Below, one piece after another: positions 8,039 through 16,929 of a DNA stretch of 64,000 bases. The stretch lies in NCBI RefSeq assembly GCF_023100905.1, contig NZ_CP064686.1:3224001-3288000 (forward strand). Reading direction: 5' to 3'. Both the position numbers and the translations under genes were made by a program. Under the pieces are notes generated by a model. It had not been told where the DNA came from. It saw nothing but the letters and a program-made list of their open reading frames with translations, and searched no databases. Numbering within the stretch: position 1 is the first letter of the stretch; each line of letters opens with the position of its first letter. The stretch comes from Bradyrhizobium sp. 4. GTDB taxonomy: Bacteria > Pseudomonadota > Alphaproteobacteria > Rhizobiales > Xanthobacteraceae.

Positions 8039-9778
8039 TTACCGCAGCGGCTTCTTCAGCAGCGAGAAGCGGTCCGGATCCAGCCCCATCGACGGTTGCA
8101 GCATCGGGGCTTCGACGTTGGAGAGCGTCTTGGCGGGCGGGGCCGAGAACACCGGATCGTTCGGCACGTCGCGCTGCGAGGTGGCGCCGCGCCAGCGCTC
8201 GAGCACGGCGCCGACGAAATGCATGTCGTGACCGGAGGTGACGGACGGCACGCTGCTGATGGTGGCTTCGCCGCGCGGCAATTGATGCGGCGGCACCTCC
8301 TTGAAGCGCAGCCGCGTCGGCAGCGCGACACCTTCGCCAAATGCCAGCACTTCGCGGGTGCCGAGCGAGGGCACGAACGAGAGCAGATTCGCGGCCGCAT
8401 CCGACACCGCGGCGCGCAGCAGCGCCTGGTCACGCTCGTTGGCAAGACGCATCGTGAACAGCGTGTTGCACTGGGAGATGATGGTCGCGTCGAGCTCGGC
8501 CGGACGCTGGGTGATGAGGCCAAGATAGACGCCGTATTTGCGGCCTTCCTTGGCGATGCGCGACACCGCCTTGCGGGTCGGCCCGAAGCCCACATTACGA
8601 TCGGCGGAGGCGTAGCGGTGAGCCTCTTCGCAGACGAACAGCATCGGTGAAACGCCGTCGCTCCACAGGCCGAAGTCGAAGGCCATGCGGCAGAGCACCG
8701 AGACGACGGAATCGATGACCTCGGCCGGGAAGCCGGCGAGCTGCATCACCGTCATCGGCTTGCCGTTGGCCGGCAGGCGGAACAGATGGCTGATCACCTC
8801 GGCCATGGTGTCACCGCCGACATTGGCGTTGTCGAACATGAAGGCGTAGCGCGGGTCGTTGCGGACCGCCTCGATGCGGGAGATCAGCTTGTGATAGATG
8901 ATGCGCGAGGAGCGGTTCTCGAGCTTGCCCATGCGCTCGTCGATCAGCGACATCAGATCGACCAGGCGATAGGGCACCGGCGTATCGACGGTGTAGCCGA
9001 TCTGCTTGGGATCGATGCGCTTCAGGCCGATGCGGTCGGCGTTCTGGTACTGGGTGTAGACGCCCTTGGCGAGGGGAATGACCTCGGCGAGGACGTCGAG
9101 CTCCTCGGGCACGCCGGCGCGGCCGCCGAACAGCACGTCGACGATTTCCTCGAAATTGAACAGCCAGAATGGCAGTTTCAAATTGCGCGGGTTGAGCACC
9201 AGCGCGCGGTCGCCGAAGCAGCGGCCATATTCGTTGTGCACATCGAGCAAGAAGATGCGCAGGTTCGGGCGTGCCTTGAGGATCTCGTTGAGCAGCAGCG
9301 ACACACCGGTCGATTTGCCGACGCCGGTCGATCCCAGCACCGCAAAGTGTTTGGAGAGCATTTCCTCGATGTCGACATAGGCGACGACGGAGCTGTCCTG
9401 CTGAAGGAAGCCGACATTGATCTGGTCGGAGCCGGTGGGCGCGTAGATCGTGCGCAGCTCCTGGCTCGTGATCAGGTCGACGGAATCGCCGATGGTCGGA
9501 TAGTTGGTGACGCCGCGCTGGAATTTGGCCTTGCCGGTGGCGTTGAGAATTTCCCCGAGCAGGTCGACCGAGGCGATGGCGATCAAATCGTCGTTGCTCG
9601 AGAGGTTCTCGCAGGACACCTCGGTGATCATGGCGACGATGACCGAGCTGGCGCAGCGGATACTGACGAAGCGGCCGACGGTTGCCCGCACTTCCGAGAC
9701 CGGCATCCGGCTTTCAGGCAGTAGCCCGACCCGGGCGAGCGATCCGCGAACCGAAATCACGCGTCCAAAGGATGTCAC
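8039..9778 (-). CDS. HerA/DUF87-type hexameric ATPase
   Basis: A 579-residue ATPase of the HerA/FtsK-like superfamily. An N-terminal beta-barrel (HAS-barrel-like, about residues 1-130) precedes the ATPase core with Walker A GSTGVGKST (149-157) and Walker B MLFVCEEAH (about 379-387), then an arginine-finger-type segment (TQRPAELD). Such proteins are DNA-translocating or membrane-associated hexamers. The GTG at 9778 (TSFGRVISVRG) is chosen because AGG precedes it by 6 bases and homologous N-termini begin here; another GTG at 9823 is in frame. No nurA nuclease gene is adjacent, so a role in end resection is not implied. Confidence 0.8.
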   Translation of the reverse strand: MTSFGRVISVRGSLARVGLLPESRMPVSEVRATVGRFVSIRCASSVIVAMITEVSCENLSSNDDLIAIASVDLLGEILNATGKAKFQRGVTNYPTIGDSVDLITSQELRTIYAPTGSDQINVGFLQQDSSVVAYVDIEEMLSKHFAVLGSTGVGKSTGVSLLLNEILKARPNLRIFLLDVHNEYGRCFGDRALVLNPRNLKLPFWLFNFEEIVDVLFGGRAGVPEELDVLAEVIPLAKGVYTQYQNADRIGLKRIDPKQIGYTVDTPVPYRLVDLMSLIDERMGKLENRSSRIIYHKLISRIEAVRNDPRYAFMFDNANVGGDTMAEVISHLFRLPANGKPMTVMQLAGFPAEVIDSVVSVLCRMAFDFGLWSDGVSPMLFVCEEAHRYASADRNVGFGPTRKAVSRIAKEGRKYGVYLGLITQRPAELDATIISQCNTLFTMRLANERDQALLRAAVSDAAANLLSFVPSLGTREVLAFGEGVALPTRLRFKEVPPHQLPRGEATISSVPSVTSGHDMHFVGAVLERWRGATSQRDVPNDPVFSAPPAKTLSNVEAPMLQPSMGLDPDRFSLLKKPLR

Positions 9779-10075
9779 AATGAATGAACCTGGCAAGAGC
9801 AACGGGTTGCCCGGACTATGCACGGCCGTCGCTGGACAAACGGTTAAACGGCAGGCGCCGGCGCTTCGTTAAATCCGCGACAATTCGGGTGCGAAGTTTG
9901 TTCCCAATGCATATTCCCTGGCAGAAGCGCCCGGAAAATGCTGCTTTTTCCCGGCCGACGGGCCTGAGAGCGCTTAAGAGAGACTTTACCATTCGGGCAG
10001 TCGGTCCGCGGTTCCGGGACGGGTTGGTCATCCTAGACGGTTCGTCATCCACCCTCGGCGGTCTTGCTTGATTTG
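9779..10075. other. Divergent intergenic region between the HerA-like and dioxygenase genes
   Basis: About 300 bp without a supportable gene ahead of the dioxygenase promoter. It contains a GCCGGCGC palindrome (near 9856-9863) flanked by GGTTAAAC and CGTTAAAT, i.e. TTAA-containing arms. Short reading frames cross it on both strands but none has a ribosome binding site or family similarity. Promoters for both divergent genes must lie here. Confidence 0.45.
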
Positions 10076-10113
10076 TTGACGGGACCTAATCATTTGTACA
10101 TTGGTACAAATGA
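10076..10113 (+). promoter_or_regulatory. Promoter with TTTGTAC-N4-GTACAAA operator (site A)
   Basis: TTGACG (10076-10081) is followed by a perfect inverted repeat with 10-bp arms, TCATTTGTAC-ATTG-GTACAAATGA (10090-10113), overlapping the expected -10 region (TACATT at 10097-10102). The same arrangement (TTGTTGACG, GACCT, ATC, TTTGTAC-N4-GTACAAA) recurs at 33112-33148 in front of the TetR gene. Repression by occlusion of the promoter is inferred. Confidence 0.7.
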
Positions 10114-10216
10114 ACCGGCGGCCTTGTGCCGCCCACCGGCGCGTGAGCGGATTGCCGCCTGCGCCAGATCGCGGGATCCGGTCCAGCGGATCGCAAGCCA
10201 CGTCTTGGAGGACACC

Positions 10217-11179
10217 ATGCAACCCGAACCGATCCTCGATCTCGCTCATCTCGGCCACATGGAGCTGTTGACACCGAAGCCGGACGAGAGCCTGAAATTC
10301 TTCGTCGACGTTATGGGCATGACCGTCAGCGGACAAAAGGGCGAGTCGGTCTATTTGCGCGGCTGGGACGATTACGAGCGCTATTCGCTCAAACTGACGG
10401 CGTCGAAGACATCGGGCATGGAGCACATGGCGTTGCGCGCGCGCAGCCAGCAGGCGCTGGAGCGCCGCGTCGCGGCGCTGAAGGGGTCCGGCTTCGACAT
10501 CGGCTGGATCGACGGCGATATGGGGCAGGGGCCGACCTTCCGCTGTCGCGATCCCGACGGACACATCGTCGAGCTCTATTACGAGACCGAATGGTATCAG
10601 GCGCCGCCCGAGCTGAAACCCGCACTGAAGAACCAGGCGCAGCGCTTTCCCGCGCGTGGCGTCAACGTCCGGCGCCTCGATCACCTGAATTGCCTCGCCA
10701 CCGACATCAAGGCGAATCGCGAGTTTTTCGAGAATTATCTCGGCTGCCGCCTCACCGAGCAGATCGTGCTCAACGACGGCCGCGAAGCGGCGATGTGGCT
10801 GACCATGTCGAACAAGAGCTACGATTTCGCCTATTCGCTCGACCATTCCGGCACGCCCGGCCGCTTCCACCACGTTACCTACGCGCTCGACAGCCGCGAA
10901 GAGATTCTGCGCGCTGCCGACATCTTCCTGGAGAACGGCATCCACATCGAGACCGGCCCGCACAAGCACGCGATCCAGCAGACCTTCTTCCTCTACGTCT
11001 ACGAGCCCGGCGGAAACCGTGTCGAAGTCGCCAATGCCGGCGCGCGCCTCATCCTCGCGCCCGACTGGAAGCCGATCGTGTGGACGGAAGAGGAGCGCAA
11101 GAAGGGGCAGGCGTGGGGCCTGAAGACGATCGAATCGTTCCATACGCACGGCACGCCGCCGGTGGAGCACAAGAAGTAG
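10217..11179 (+). CDS. Type I extradiol ring-cleavage dioxygenase (VOC family)
   Basis: A 320-residue two-domain vicinal-oxygen-chelate protein of catechol 2,3-dioxygenase type. Fe(II) ligands expected in the second domain are visible: H156 (LDHLN), H218 or H219 (FHHVTY) and E270 (GNRVEV). GGAGG stands 5 bases before the ATG. It would cleave a catechol-like ring beside the diol with O2. The true substrate cannot be read from sequence. It has no co-directional partner (it converges on nicB with a 3-bp gap), but it shares its operator and promoter with the TetR/TctC region at 33.1 kb, hinting that it supplies ring cleavage for the catabolic operon there. Confidence 0.85.
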   Translation: MQPEPILDLAHLGHMELLTPKPDESLKFFVDVMGMTVSGQKGESVYLRGWDDYERYSLKLTASKTSGMEHMALRARSQQALERRVAALKGSGFDIGWIDGDMGQGPTFRCRDPDGHIVELYYETEWYQAPPELKPALKNQAQRFPARGVNVRRLDHLNCLATDIKANREFFENYLGCRLTEQIVLNDGREAAMWLTMSNKSYDFAYSLDHSGTPGRFHHVTYALDSREEILRAADIFLENGIHIETGPHKHAIQQTFFLYVYEPGGNRVEVANAGARLILAPDWKPIVWTEEERKKGQAWGLKTIESFHTHGTPPVEHKK

Positions 11180-11182
11180 CGC

Positions 11183-14100
11183 TCAATTCGTGGCGGCTCT
11201 CACACGCGCAATCGTCTCCTTCACGCCGGTCCATGCCGGCCTGTCCGGGGCGAACTGCTTGCGCAGGAAGGTGACCAGTTCCTCGACCTGCGCATCGCTC
11301 ATGCTGTTCTTGAAGGCCGGCATGTAGCCGAGATCGCTCGACACCGGCTCGGCGATGCCGTGCAGGATGATCTGCACGAGATTGTCCGATGTGACGCTGT
11401 GCAGATTGCTGTTGAGTGCCAGCGAAGGCCGGCTGCCGAACAGCGGCAGGCCGCCGACCTCGTGGCAGACGGCGCAGGCGCCCTGATAGAGCCGTGCGCC
11501 GGTGGAGGACGCAATTGTAACTTGCGTCGCGCTTTCGAGACGTGCCGCAAGCGCGTCCGGTGCTTCGGTTGCGGTGTCGTTGAATGAGTTGAGATAGACC
11601 GCCATGGCGCGGATGTCCTGGTCGGGCAGGGCTTTGAGATCCCTGACAATCGGCGCCATCGGTCCGGCGGCGACGCCGTGATATCGCGAGTGGCCGGTGC
11701 GCAAATAGGCGAACAGCTCGTCCTCGCTCCATGGGATCGGCGCGTGCGAGAGCGAGGTCAGCGGCGGCGCCTCCCAGCCCTCGGCAAAGCCGCCGGCGAG
11801 ATAGGCGCTACGCTGTTCGGCGCCGAGTGCGTTGCGCGGCGAATGGCAGCCGCTGCAATGGCCGAGTCCCTCGACGAGATATGCGCCGCGATTCCAGACG
11901 TCGGATTTGGCGGGATCGGGCTTGAACTCGCGCGTCTGGTGGAACAGCGCATTCCATCCGGCAAGTAGCGGGCGGAGATTGAACGGGAAGGCGAGCGCAT
12001 TCGCCGCTGCCGGTGCGCGCACCGGCGGCTGCGCCATCAGGTAAGCATAAAGCGCCTGCATGTCGGCATCGCCAGTCTTCGCAAAGTGCGTGTAGGGGAA
12101 GGCGGGATAGAGCTGCCGTCCGTCGCGATGCAGCCCGTCGCGCATCGCGCGCTCGAACGCGGGATAGGACCAGGCGCCGATGCCGGTCTCGACGTCTGGC
12201 GTGATGTTGGTTGCATAGATCGTACCGAACGGCGTCTCCAGGGCGCGGCCACCGGCGTTGAGCGCCCCGCCGATCATGGTGTGGCACTCCGCGCAATTGC
12301 CGAGTGCGGCCAGTTGTTGCCCGCGCGCGATCGTCGCTGCGGAATAGACCGATGGGTCAGGCCGCGCGATCGGCGCGATGGCGCGGCCAGGCAAAAGCGC
12401 CGCACCGATGCCGATTGCCGCGGTGCAGACGGCCGCGATCGTCGCGAAGATGCCGGCGCGTTTGGCGAAGGGATTCTCCCAGATGCGGGATGGTTGTGGC
12501 GTAGCGGGAGCGGGCAGCGCCTGCGGCGTGGCTGGTGCGCCGCCATGCAGCCCGTTGAGGATGCGCTCGGGCGTGAACGGCGGCTCGCGAAAGCGCACGC
12601 CGGTGGCGTCGAAAATCGCGTTCGCAATAGCAGCCGCGCTCGGGACCGAGGCGGATTCGCCGACGCCGAGCGGCGGCTGGTCCGGCCGCGGCAGCAACAA
12701 CACGTCGATCTTGGGCACGTCAGGGAAGGGGATGATCGGATAGGCGCCCCATTCACGCGCCGCGACTGCGCCGCGCTCGAACGAGACCTCCTCCATCAGC
12801 GCGCGGCTGGTGGACTGGATGACGTTGCCATGGATCTGGTGGCGCACGCCGTCCGGGTTGATCATCAGTCCGGAGTCCTGCCCGGCGACCACGCGCGTCA
12901 CGCTGACGTCGCCGGTCGACTTGTTCACGGCAACGTCGGTGACCCAGGCCGACCACGCGGCGCCATAGCCGGGAAATTTGCTGTGGACGTAGAGCGCATA
13001 GGCAAAGCCGCGCCCATGCACGATCTCGCCGTCTTTCTCTTCGCGCACCGGTCGCGGCGTCCACCCCGCGCGCTCGGCGACCGCATGGACGAGATCGACG
13101 GCGCGCTGATCCCTAAGGTAACGCAGGCGATATTCGATCGGGTCGACGCCGGCCTCGGACGCGGCCTCGTCGATATAGGATTCATGCGCAAAGGTGTTCG
13201 GCAGGGCCGAGACGCCGCGAAACCAGGACGCGCGCACGATCGGCGCCATGTCGTGGGCGACGACGCGCATGTGGTCGTAATCGTAAGGCGGGATCGCGGT
13301 CCGGTCGCCCATCTGGAGGACGTCCGCCTTCGGCGATATCCGCCCCGTCAGCAACAGCGCCAATGTCGGCGCGGCATTCGATGGATAGCGCGTGGCAAGA
13401 TCGTAAGCAGCGACGCCGCCCTCCGCGTTCAGGCCGCCATTGACGTCGATGAGCTGCGCGGCGCCCTTGGGCTCCCAGGCGTGCTCCTGCTCGCGCGTCA
13501 GCTGCACGCGCACGGGCCGGCCGACCGCGCGCGAAAGCAACAGCGCGTCCGCGGTGACATCGTCGGCGCAGTTGCGGCCATAGCAGCCCGCGGCCTCCAA
13601 CCTGATGACCTCGATCTCGCTCTCGGGACGCTCGATCAGCAGCGACAGGTCTGCCCGCAGCAGGTGCGGATTTTGCGTGCCCGACCAGACGCGGATGTTG
13701 CCGTCCTGGAAGTCGGCGACCGCGCAGGACGGGCCGATCGAGGCATGCATCTGATATGGCCAGACGTAAGTGCGCTGCATCGGCTTGGCCGCACCGGCAA
13801 TGGCAGCATCGACGTCGCCCTTGTCGATCAGCGTGCGCGGTGTGGACGGGTTGGCACGAAGCGCGGTCTCGACGTCGGCGAGATCGGTCAGTTCAGGCGT
13901 CGGTCGCCAGCTCACCGCAAGCTGCTCCGCCGCGCGGATCACGTTCTCCTCGCGCTCCGCGACGATTCCGACGAAATCGCCGATGCGCACGACGGCTATG
14001 ATGCCGGGAATGCCGCGCACCGAGGATTCATTGACCGAAATCAGGCTGGTGCCGACAAACGGGCCGGCGTCGACGCCGGCATAGGGCGGTCGCACCACGC

Positions 14101-14707
14101 GGCCGTGCAGCATGCCGGGCATACGGATGTCGTGCACGAAGGTCAGCTCACCCGTGGCCTTGGCCGGCAGGTCGACGCGGGGCATCGATTGGCCGACAAT
14201 GGCGTAATCGCCGACCGGCTTGACGGCGACGCCGTCGGCAAGCTCGAGACGAATGGTCTCTCCGCCGATCAACTCGCCATAGCTGACGCTGCGATTGTCG
14301 TGGCCGCGCACGAGGCCGTCTTCGATCCTGAGATCGGCTACCGGCAGCTCCAGGCGCTCGGCCGCACGTGCGATCAGGAAGTGACGCGCCTGCGCGGCGG
14401 CTTTGCGCAGGGGAACGGCGGTGATCTGGATGGTCTCGCTCGCGATCGTCGCGCCCTGGTTCGGCACCACCGCGGTGTCGCCGAGCACGAGGACGACGCG
14501 GGCAAAGGACACATCCAACTCCTCGGCCACGATCTGGCCCAGCGCCGTGCGGATGCCGGTGCCGAGATCGACATGTCCGTTGTAGGCTGTGACCGAGCCG
14601 CTCGCGGTGATGCGGACGAAGGTCTCGGATGTGCACTCGTCCACAGTGCGGACGACGACGAGCGAGCCGGATTGCAGCTCAGCTCCGTTCGGATGCGGGG
14701 ACGCCAT
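11183..14707 (-). CDS. nicB: Nicotinate dehydrogenase-like molybdopterin subunit fused to a three-haem cytochrome c (NicB-like)
   Basis: A 1174-residue protein with a molybdenum-hydroxylase large subunit in residues 1 to about 715. It shows the permuted IorB/NicB-type order, the active-site glutamate motif GVGES near its end and the LGTG and Q-rich pterin loops. A hydrophobic anchor follows (IFATIAAVCTAAIGIGAALL, about 748-767), then three haem c sites: CAECH (about 804), CSGCH (about 951) and CAVCH (about 1077). Length and architecture match Pseudomonas putida NicB (about 1187 aa), which hydroxylates nicotinate to 6-hydroxynicotinate and passes electrons to the respiratory chain. The ATG at 14707 overlaps the stop of nicA. 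The neighbouring reductase and enamidase genes support nicotinate or a close analogue as substrate; isoquinoline- or aldehyde-type substrates are the alternative. Confidence 0.85.
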   Translation of the reverse strand: MASPHPNGAELQSGSLVVVRTVDECTSETFVRITASGSVTAYNGHVDLGTGIRTALGQIVAEELDVSFARVVLVLGDTAVVPNQGATIASETIQITAVPLRKAAAQARHFLIARAAERLELPVADLRIEDGLVRGHDNRSVSYGELIGGETIRLELADGVAVKPVGDYAIVGQSMPRVDLPAKATGELTFVHDIRMPGMLHGRVVRPPYAGVDAGPFVGTSLISVNESSVRGIPGIIAVVRIGDFVGIVAEREENVIRAAEQLAVSWRPTPELTDLADVETALRANPSTPRTLIDKGDVDAAIAGAAKPMQRTYVWPYQMHASIGPSCAVADFQDGNIRVWSGTQNPHLLRADLSLLIERPESEIEVIRLEAAGCYGRNCADDVTADALLLSRAVGRPVRVQLTREQEHAWEPKGAAQLIDVNGGLNAEGGVAAYDLATRYPSNAAPTLALLLTGRISPKADVLQMGDRTAIPPYDYDHMRVVAHDMAPIVRASWFRGVSALPNTFAHESYIDEAASEAGVDPIEYRLRYLRDQRAVDLVHAVAERAGWTPRPVREEKDGEIVHGRGFAYALYVHSKFPGYGAAWSAWVTDVAVNKSTGDVSVTRVVAGQDSGLMINPDGVRHQIHGNVIQSTSRALMEEVSFERGAVAAREWGAYPIIPFPDVPKIDVLLLPRPDQPPLGVGESASVPSAAAIANAIFDATGVRFREPPFTPERILNGLHGGAPATPQALPAPATPQPSRIWENPFAKRAGIFATIAAVCTAAIGIGAALLPGRAIAPIARPDPSVYSAATIARGQQLAALGNCAECHTMIGGALNAGGRALETPFGTIYATNITPDVETGIGAWSYPAFERAMRDGLHRDGRQLYPAFPYTHFAKTGDADMQALYAYLMAQPPVRAPAAANALAFPFNLRPLLAGWNALFHQTREFKPDPAKSDVWNRGAYLVEGLGHCSGCHSPRNALGAEQRSAYLAGGFAEGWEAPPLTSLSHAPIPWSEDELFAYLRTGHSRYHGVAAGPMAPIVRDLKALPDQDIRAMAVYLNSFNDTATEAPDALAARLESATQVTIASSTGARLYQGACAVCHEVGGLPLFGSRPSLALNSNLHSVTSDNLVQIILHGIAEPVSSDLGYMPAFKNSMSDAQVEELVTFLRKQFAPDRPAWTGVKETIARVRAATN

Positions 14708-15189
14708 CAATCACCGGCCTCGGCGAGCTGGCCAGACGCACGCATTACGGCGCGAAGGATTTCGATATGCGTGCCGCAGCGACAGAGATTGTAGCGCAGC
14801 GCCGCCAGCGCCTCCTGTTCGGTGGGCCGTGGGTTGATCGCAAGCAGCGCCTTGGTGGTCATGATCATGCCGTTGAGGCAGTAGCCGCATTGCGCGGCCT
14901 GCTCGTCGATGAAAGCCTGCTGCACCACATCCGGTTTGTCGCGGGTGCCGAGCCCCTCGAGCGTCACGATGTCGCGGCCGCCGCAGCCGCTGATCGGAAT
15001 GACGCAGGAGCGCGCCGCCGCGCCATCGATCAGGACAGTGCAGGTGCCGCATTCACCGAGGCCGCAACCGTATTTCGGACCGTTGAGCGCGAGATCGTTG
15101 CGCAGCACGTAGAGCAGCGGCGTATCTCGCGCCGCAGTGATCTCGTGGATCCTGCCGTTCACGGTGATGCGGATCGGTGTCTGCGTCAT
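14707..15189 (-). CDS. nicA: Nicotinate dehydrogenase-like [2Fe-2S] small subunit (NicA-like)
   Basis: A 160-residue iron-sulfur subunit of the xanthine dehydrogenase family. The N-terminal plant-type ferredoxin domain carries C42, C47, C50 and C62 (YGCGLGECGTC...SC); the C-terminal helical domain carries C101, C104, C136 and C138 (CGYC...CRC). It moves electrons from the molybdenum centre in NicB to the haem domain. The start at 15189 (MTQTPIRITV) is preceded by GGGAACGAG. No FAD subunit gene lies nearby, consistent with NicAB-type enzymes that use cytochrome c instead. It overlaps nicB by ATGA. Confidence 0.88.
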   Translation of the reverse strand: MTQTPIRITVNGRIHEITAARDTPLLYVLRNDLALNGPKYGCGLGECGTCTVLIDGAAARSCVIPISGCGGRDIVTLEGLGTRDKPDVVQQAFIDEQAAQCGYCLNGMIMTTKALLAINPRPTEQEALAALRYNLCRCGTHIEILRAVMRASGQLAEAGD

Positions 15190-15275
15190 CTCGTTCCCAA
15201 GTCGACTCGTTGAGCGCCGCGGCCAAAGCTTCGCGAAAATTCCAAGTCCGCTCAAAATCTACGTTGCGACGATAC

Positions 15276-15300
15276 CGTTTGTACACAAACGTGCAAGCCG
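15276..15300 (-). promoter_or_regulatory. nicA promoter with palindromic operator (site C)
   Basis: On the minus strand TTGCAC and TATCGT are separated by 16 bases, forming a plausible sigma-70-like promoter about 80 bp before nicA. The spacer is almost entirely the palindrome CGTTTGT-AC-ACAAACG (15276-15291). A bound repressor would sit between -35 and -10. The motif matches sites at 15427-15446 and 25439-25472. Confidence 0.65.
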
Positions 15301-15399
15301 TGCATGCCGCAGTGCAGCGCGAATGCCTTCTTTGTGGACAGAGCGGATAGGCAAATGAGGTTTTATGCGGCAGGCGTATGTTTTGCGCCGCACCGCCGC

Positions 15400-15446
15400 T
15401 TGACAGCCATCGGGAGGGCGCGCAACATCGTTCGTGTACAAATGAT
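15400..15446 (+). promoter_or_regulatory. Hydroxynicotinate reductase promoter with operator (site D)
   Basis: A consensus -35 (TTGACA, 15400-15405) is followed after 17 bases by CAACAT (15423-15428). The imperfect palindrome ATCGTTCGTGTACAAATGAT (15427-15446, 7 of 10 base pairs symmetric) covers the expected start of transcription. It fits the shared form ATCgTTtGTACACAAaCGAT, so the two divergent transcription units are likely controlled by one regulator. Confidence 0.65.
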
Positions 15447-15471
15447 AACTGCACTGTCGGCTGGCTTTGAC

Positions 15472-16929
15472 ATGGTGACTGAACCTACGAGCGCCGCCAT
15501 CGACAAGATCCGCTGCGATGCGTGTCCGGTGATGTGCTACATCAAGCCGGGCGCGGCGGGCGCCTGCGACCGCTATGCCAATCACGAGGGCAAGCTCGTC
15601 CGCGTCGATCCGCATGTGATCCTGGAACGCACCGTGTCGCATGGCGGCAAGCTCGTTCCGTTCAGCCGCACCGAAGATTGGGACGGCAAGATCGTCCACG
15701 AGCCTTCCACCTTTGTAACGGCGATCGGCGCGGGGACGACCTATCCCGACTACAAGCCGGCGCCGTTCATCGTCTCGGCGGAGGTCGACGGCGTCGACAT
15801 GGTGACTGTCGTCACCGAGGGCATCTTCTCCTATTGCGGCATCAAGGTGAAGATCGACACCGACCGCTATCTCGGGCCGGAGACCGCGACCGTCCGCGCA
15901 CAAGGCGAGGCGGTCGGTCACGTCACCACCAGCGAATACGGTTCGCAGATGCTGTCGCTCGGCGGCGTGCATCATCTGACCGGCGGCTCCAAGAAGGAAG
16001 GCCGCGTCACCTGCGACACGCTGATGGACCTCGCAAACTGCAAGGCGGTCGAACTCACCATCGACGGCGGCGCGAGCGTGGTGGTGCAGGCCGGCCAGCC
16101 GCCGATCGTCAACGGCATGAAAGAAGAGCGCATGCGCGTCGGCTGCGGCTCGGCGACGATCGGCATGTTCGCCAAGCAATGGCACGGCAAGGTCGACGAG
16201 GTCGTCGTGGTCGACGACCATATCACCGGCGTGCTCTCGGAACACCAGGCCGGCAAGCTGCTCGACATCGCCGACACCGGCATCAAGATGAAAGGGCGCC
16301 GCTCGACGCCCGGCCGCTATTTCCAGGTGGCCGATCCCGGCACGGGTTGGGGCGGCACCAATATCTCCGATCCGCTGGCAATCCTGGGACCGTTTGACGC
16401 CAAGGAAGCCAGGGCCGGCCTCTCCATGCTGATGGTCTCCACGACCGGCGAACATTCGTCCTATTACGTGCTCGACGAAGCCTTGAAGCCGGTCGAGACG
16501 GAGATGCCGGATGACCTCAAGTTTTCGGTCGAGCGCATTCAGGAGAATTGCGAGCCGGCGCTGTGTACGGTGCTGTTCATGGCCGGTGCCGGTGGTTCCT
16601 TGCGGGCGGGCGTGACCGACAATCCGGTGCGGCTGACGCGCTCGGTGAAGGACGCCCTGACGCGCGTCACCAGCGGCGGCGCGCCTGTTTACGTTTGGCC
16701 GGGCGGCGGCATCACCTACATGGTCGATGTGACGCAGATGCCGGCGGGCGCGTTCGGCTACGTGCCGACGCCCGCGCTGGTCGCGCCGATCGAATTCACG
16801 ATGAAGCTGTCGGACTATGCGGCGCTCGGCGGGCACATGGATTATGTGAAACCGCTGTCCGAGGTGCAGGGTGGCGACGATGTCCGCCAATTGCCCTGGC
16901 AAAACCCGATCCCGGGACCTCGGGCATGA
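15472..16929 (+). CDS. hnr: 6-Hydroxynicotinate reductase
   Basis: A 485-residue protein with the N-terminal cysteine cluster typical of this family: C15, C18, C22 and C32 (RCDACPVMCYIKPG...CDRY), fit for a [4Fe-4S] centre. Further cysteines occur later (SYCGIK, VTCD, NCEPALC). The enzyme partially reduces 6-hydroxynicotinate to 6-oxo-1,4,5,6-tetrahydronicotinate. The Eubacterium barkeri enzyme holds [4Fe-4S] and [2Fe-2S] clusters and a covalently bound flavin. A candidate flavin-carrying threonine is T229 in CGSATIG. The start at 15472 is chosen because the earlier in-frame ATG at 15442 lies inside the operator. It overlaps the UPF0280 gene by ATGA. I considered ring-opening cyanuric acid/barbiturate amidohydrolase but the Cys cluster and neighbours fit this family better. 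Confidence 0.83.
   Translation: MVTEPTSAAIDKIRCDACPVMCYIKPGAAGACDRYANHEGKLVRVDPHVILERTVSHGGKLVPFSRTEDWDGKIVHEPSTFVTAIGAGTTYPDYKPAPFIVSAEVDGVDMVTVVTEGIFSYCGIKVKIDTDRYLGPETATVRAQGEAVGHVTTSEYGSQMLSLGGVHHLTGGSKKEGRVTCDTLMDLANCKAVELTIDGGASVVVQAGQPPIVNGMKEERMRVGCGSATIGMFAKQWHGKVDEVVVVDDHITGVLSEHQAGKLLDIADTGIKMKGRRSTPGRYFQVADPGTGWGGTNISDPLAILGPFDAKEARAGLSMLMVSTTGEHSSYYVLDEALKPVETEMPDDLKFSVERIQENCEPALCTVLFMAGAGGSLRAGVTDNPVRLTRSVKDALTRVTSGGAPVYVWPGGGITYMVDVTQMPAGAFGYVPTPALVAPIEFTMKLSDYAALGGHMDYVKPLSEVQGGDDVRQLPWQNPIPGPRA

Noticed and set aside
12086..14794. A 902-codon open frame on the plus strand opposite nicB
   Set aside because: It is antisense to a well-supported molybdenum hydroxylase with haem motifs. 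Its translation is Arg/Gly/Asp-rich without domains, as expected for the complementary strand of GC-rich coding DNA.
15472..16929. Ring-opening amidohydrolase (cyanuric acid hydrolase/barbiturase)
   Set aside because: The N-terminal four-cysteine cluster and the adjacent enamidase and NicAB-like genes do not fit AtzD-type enzymes; the threefold repeat of those enzymes was not seen.
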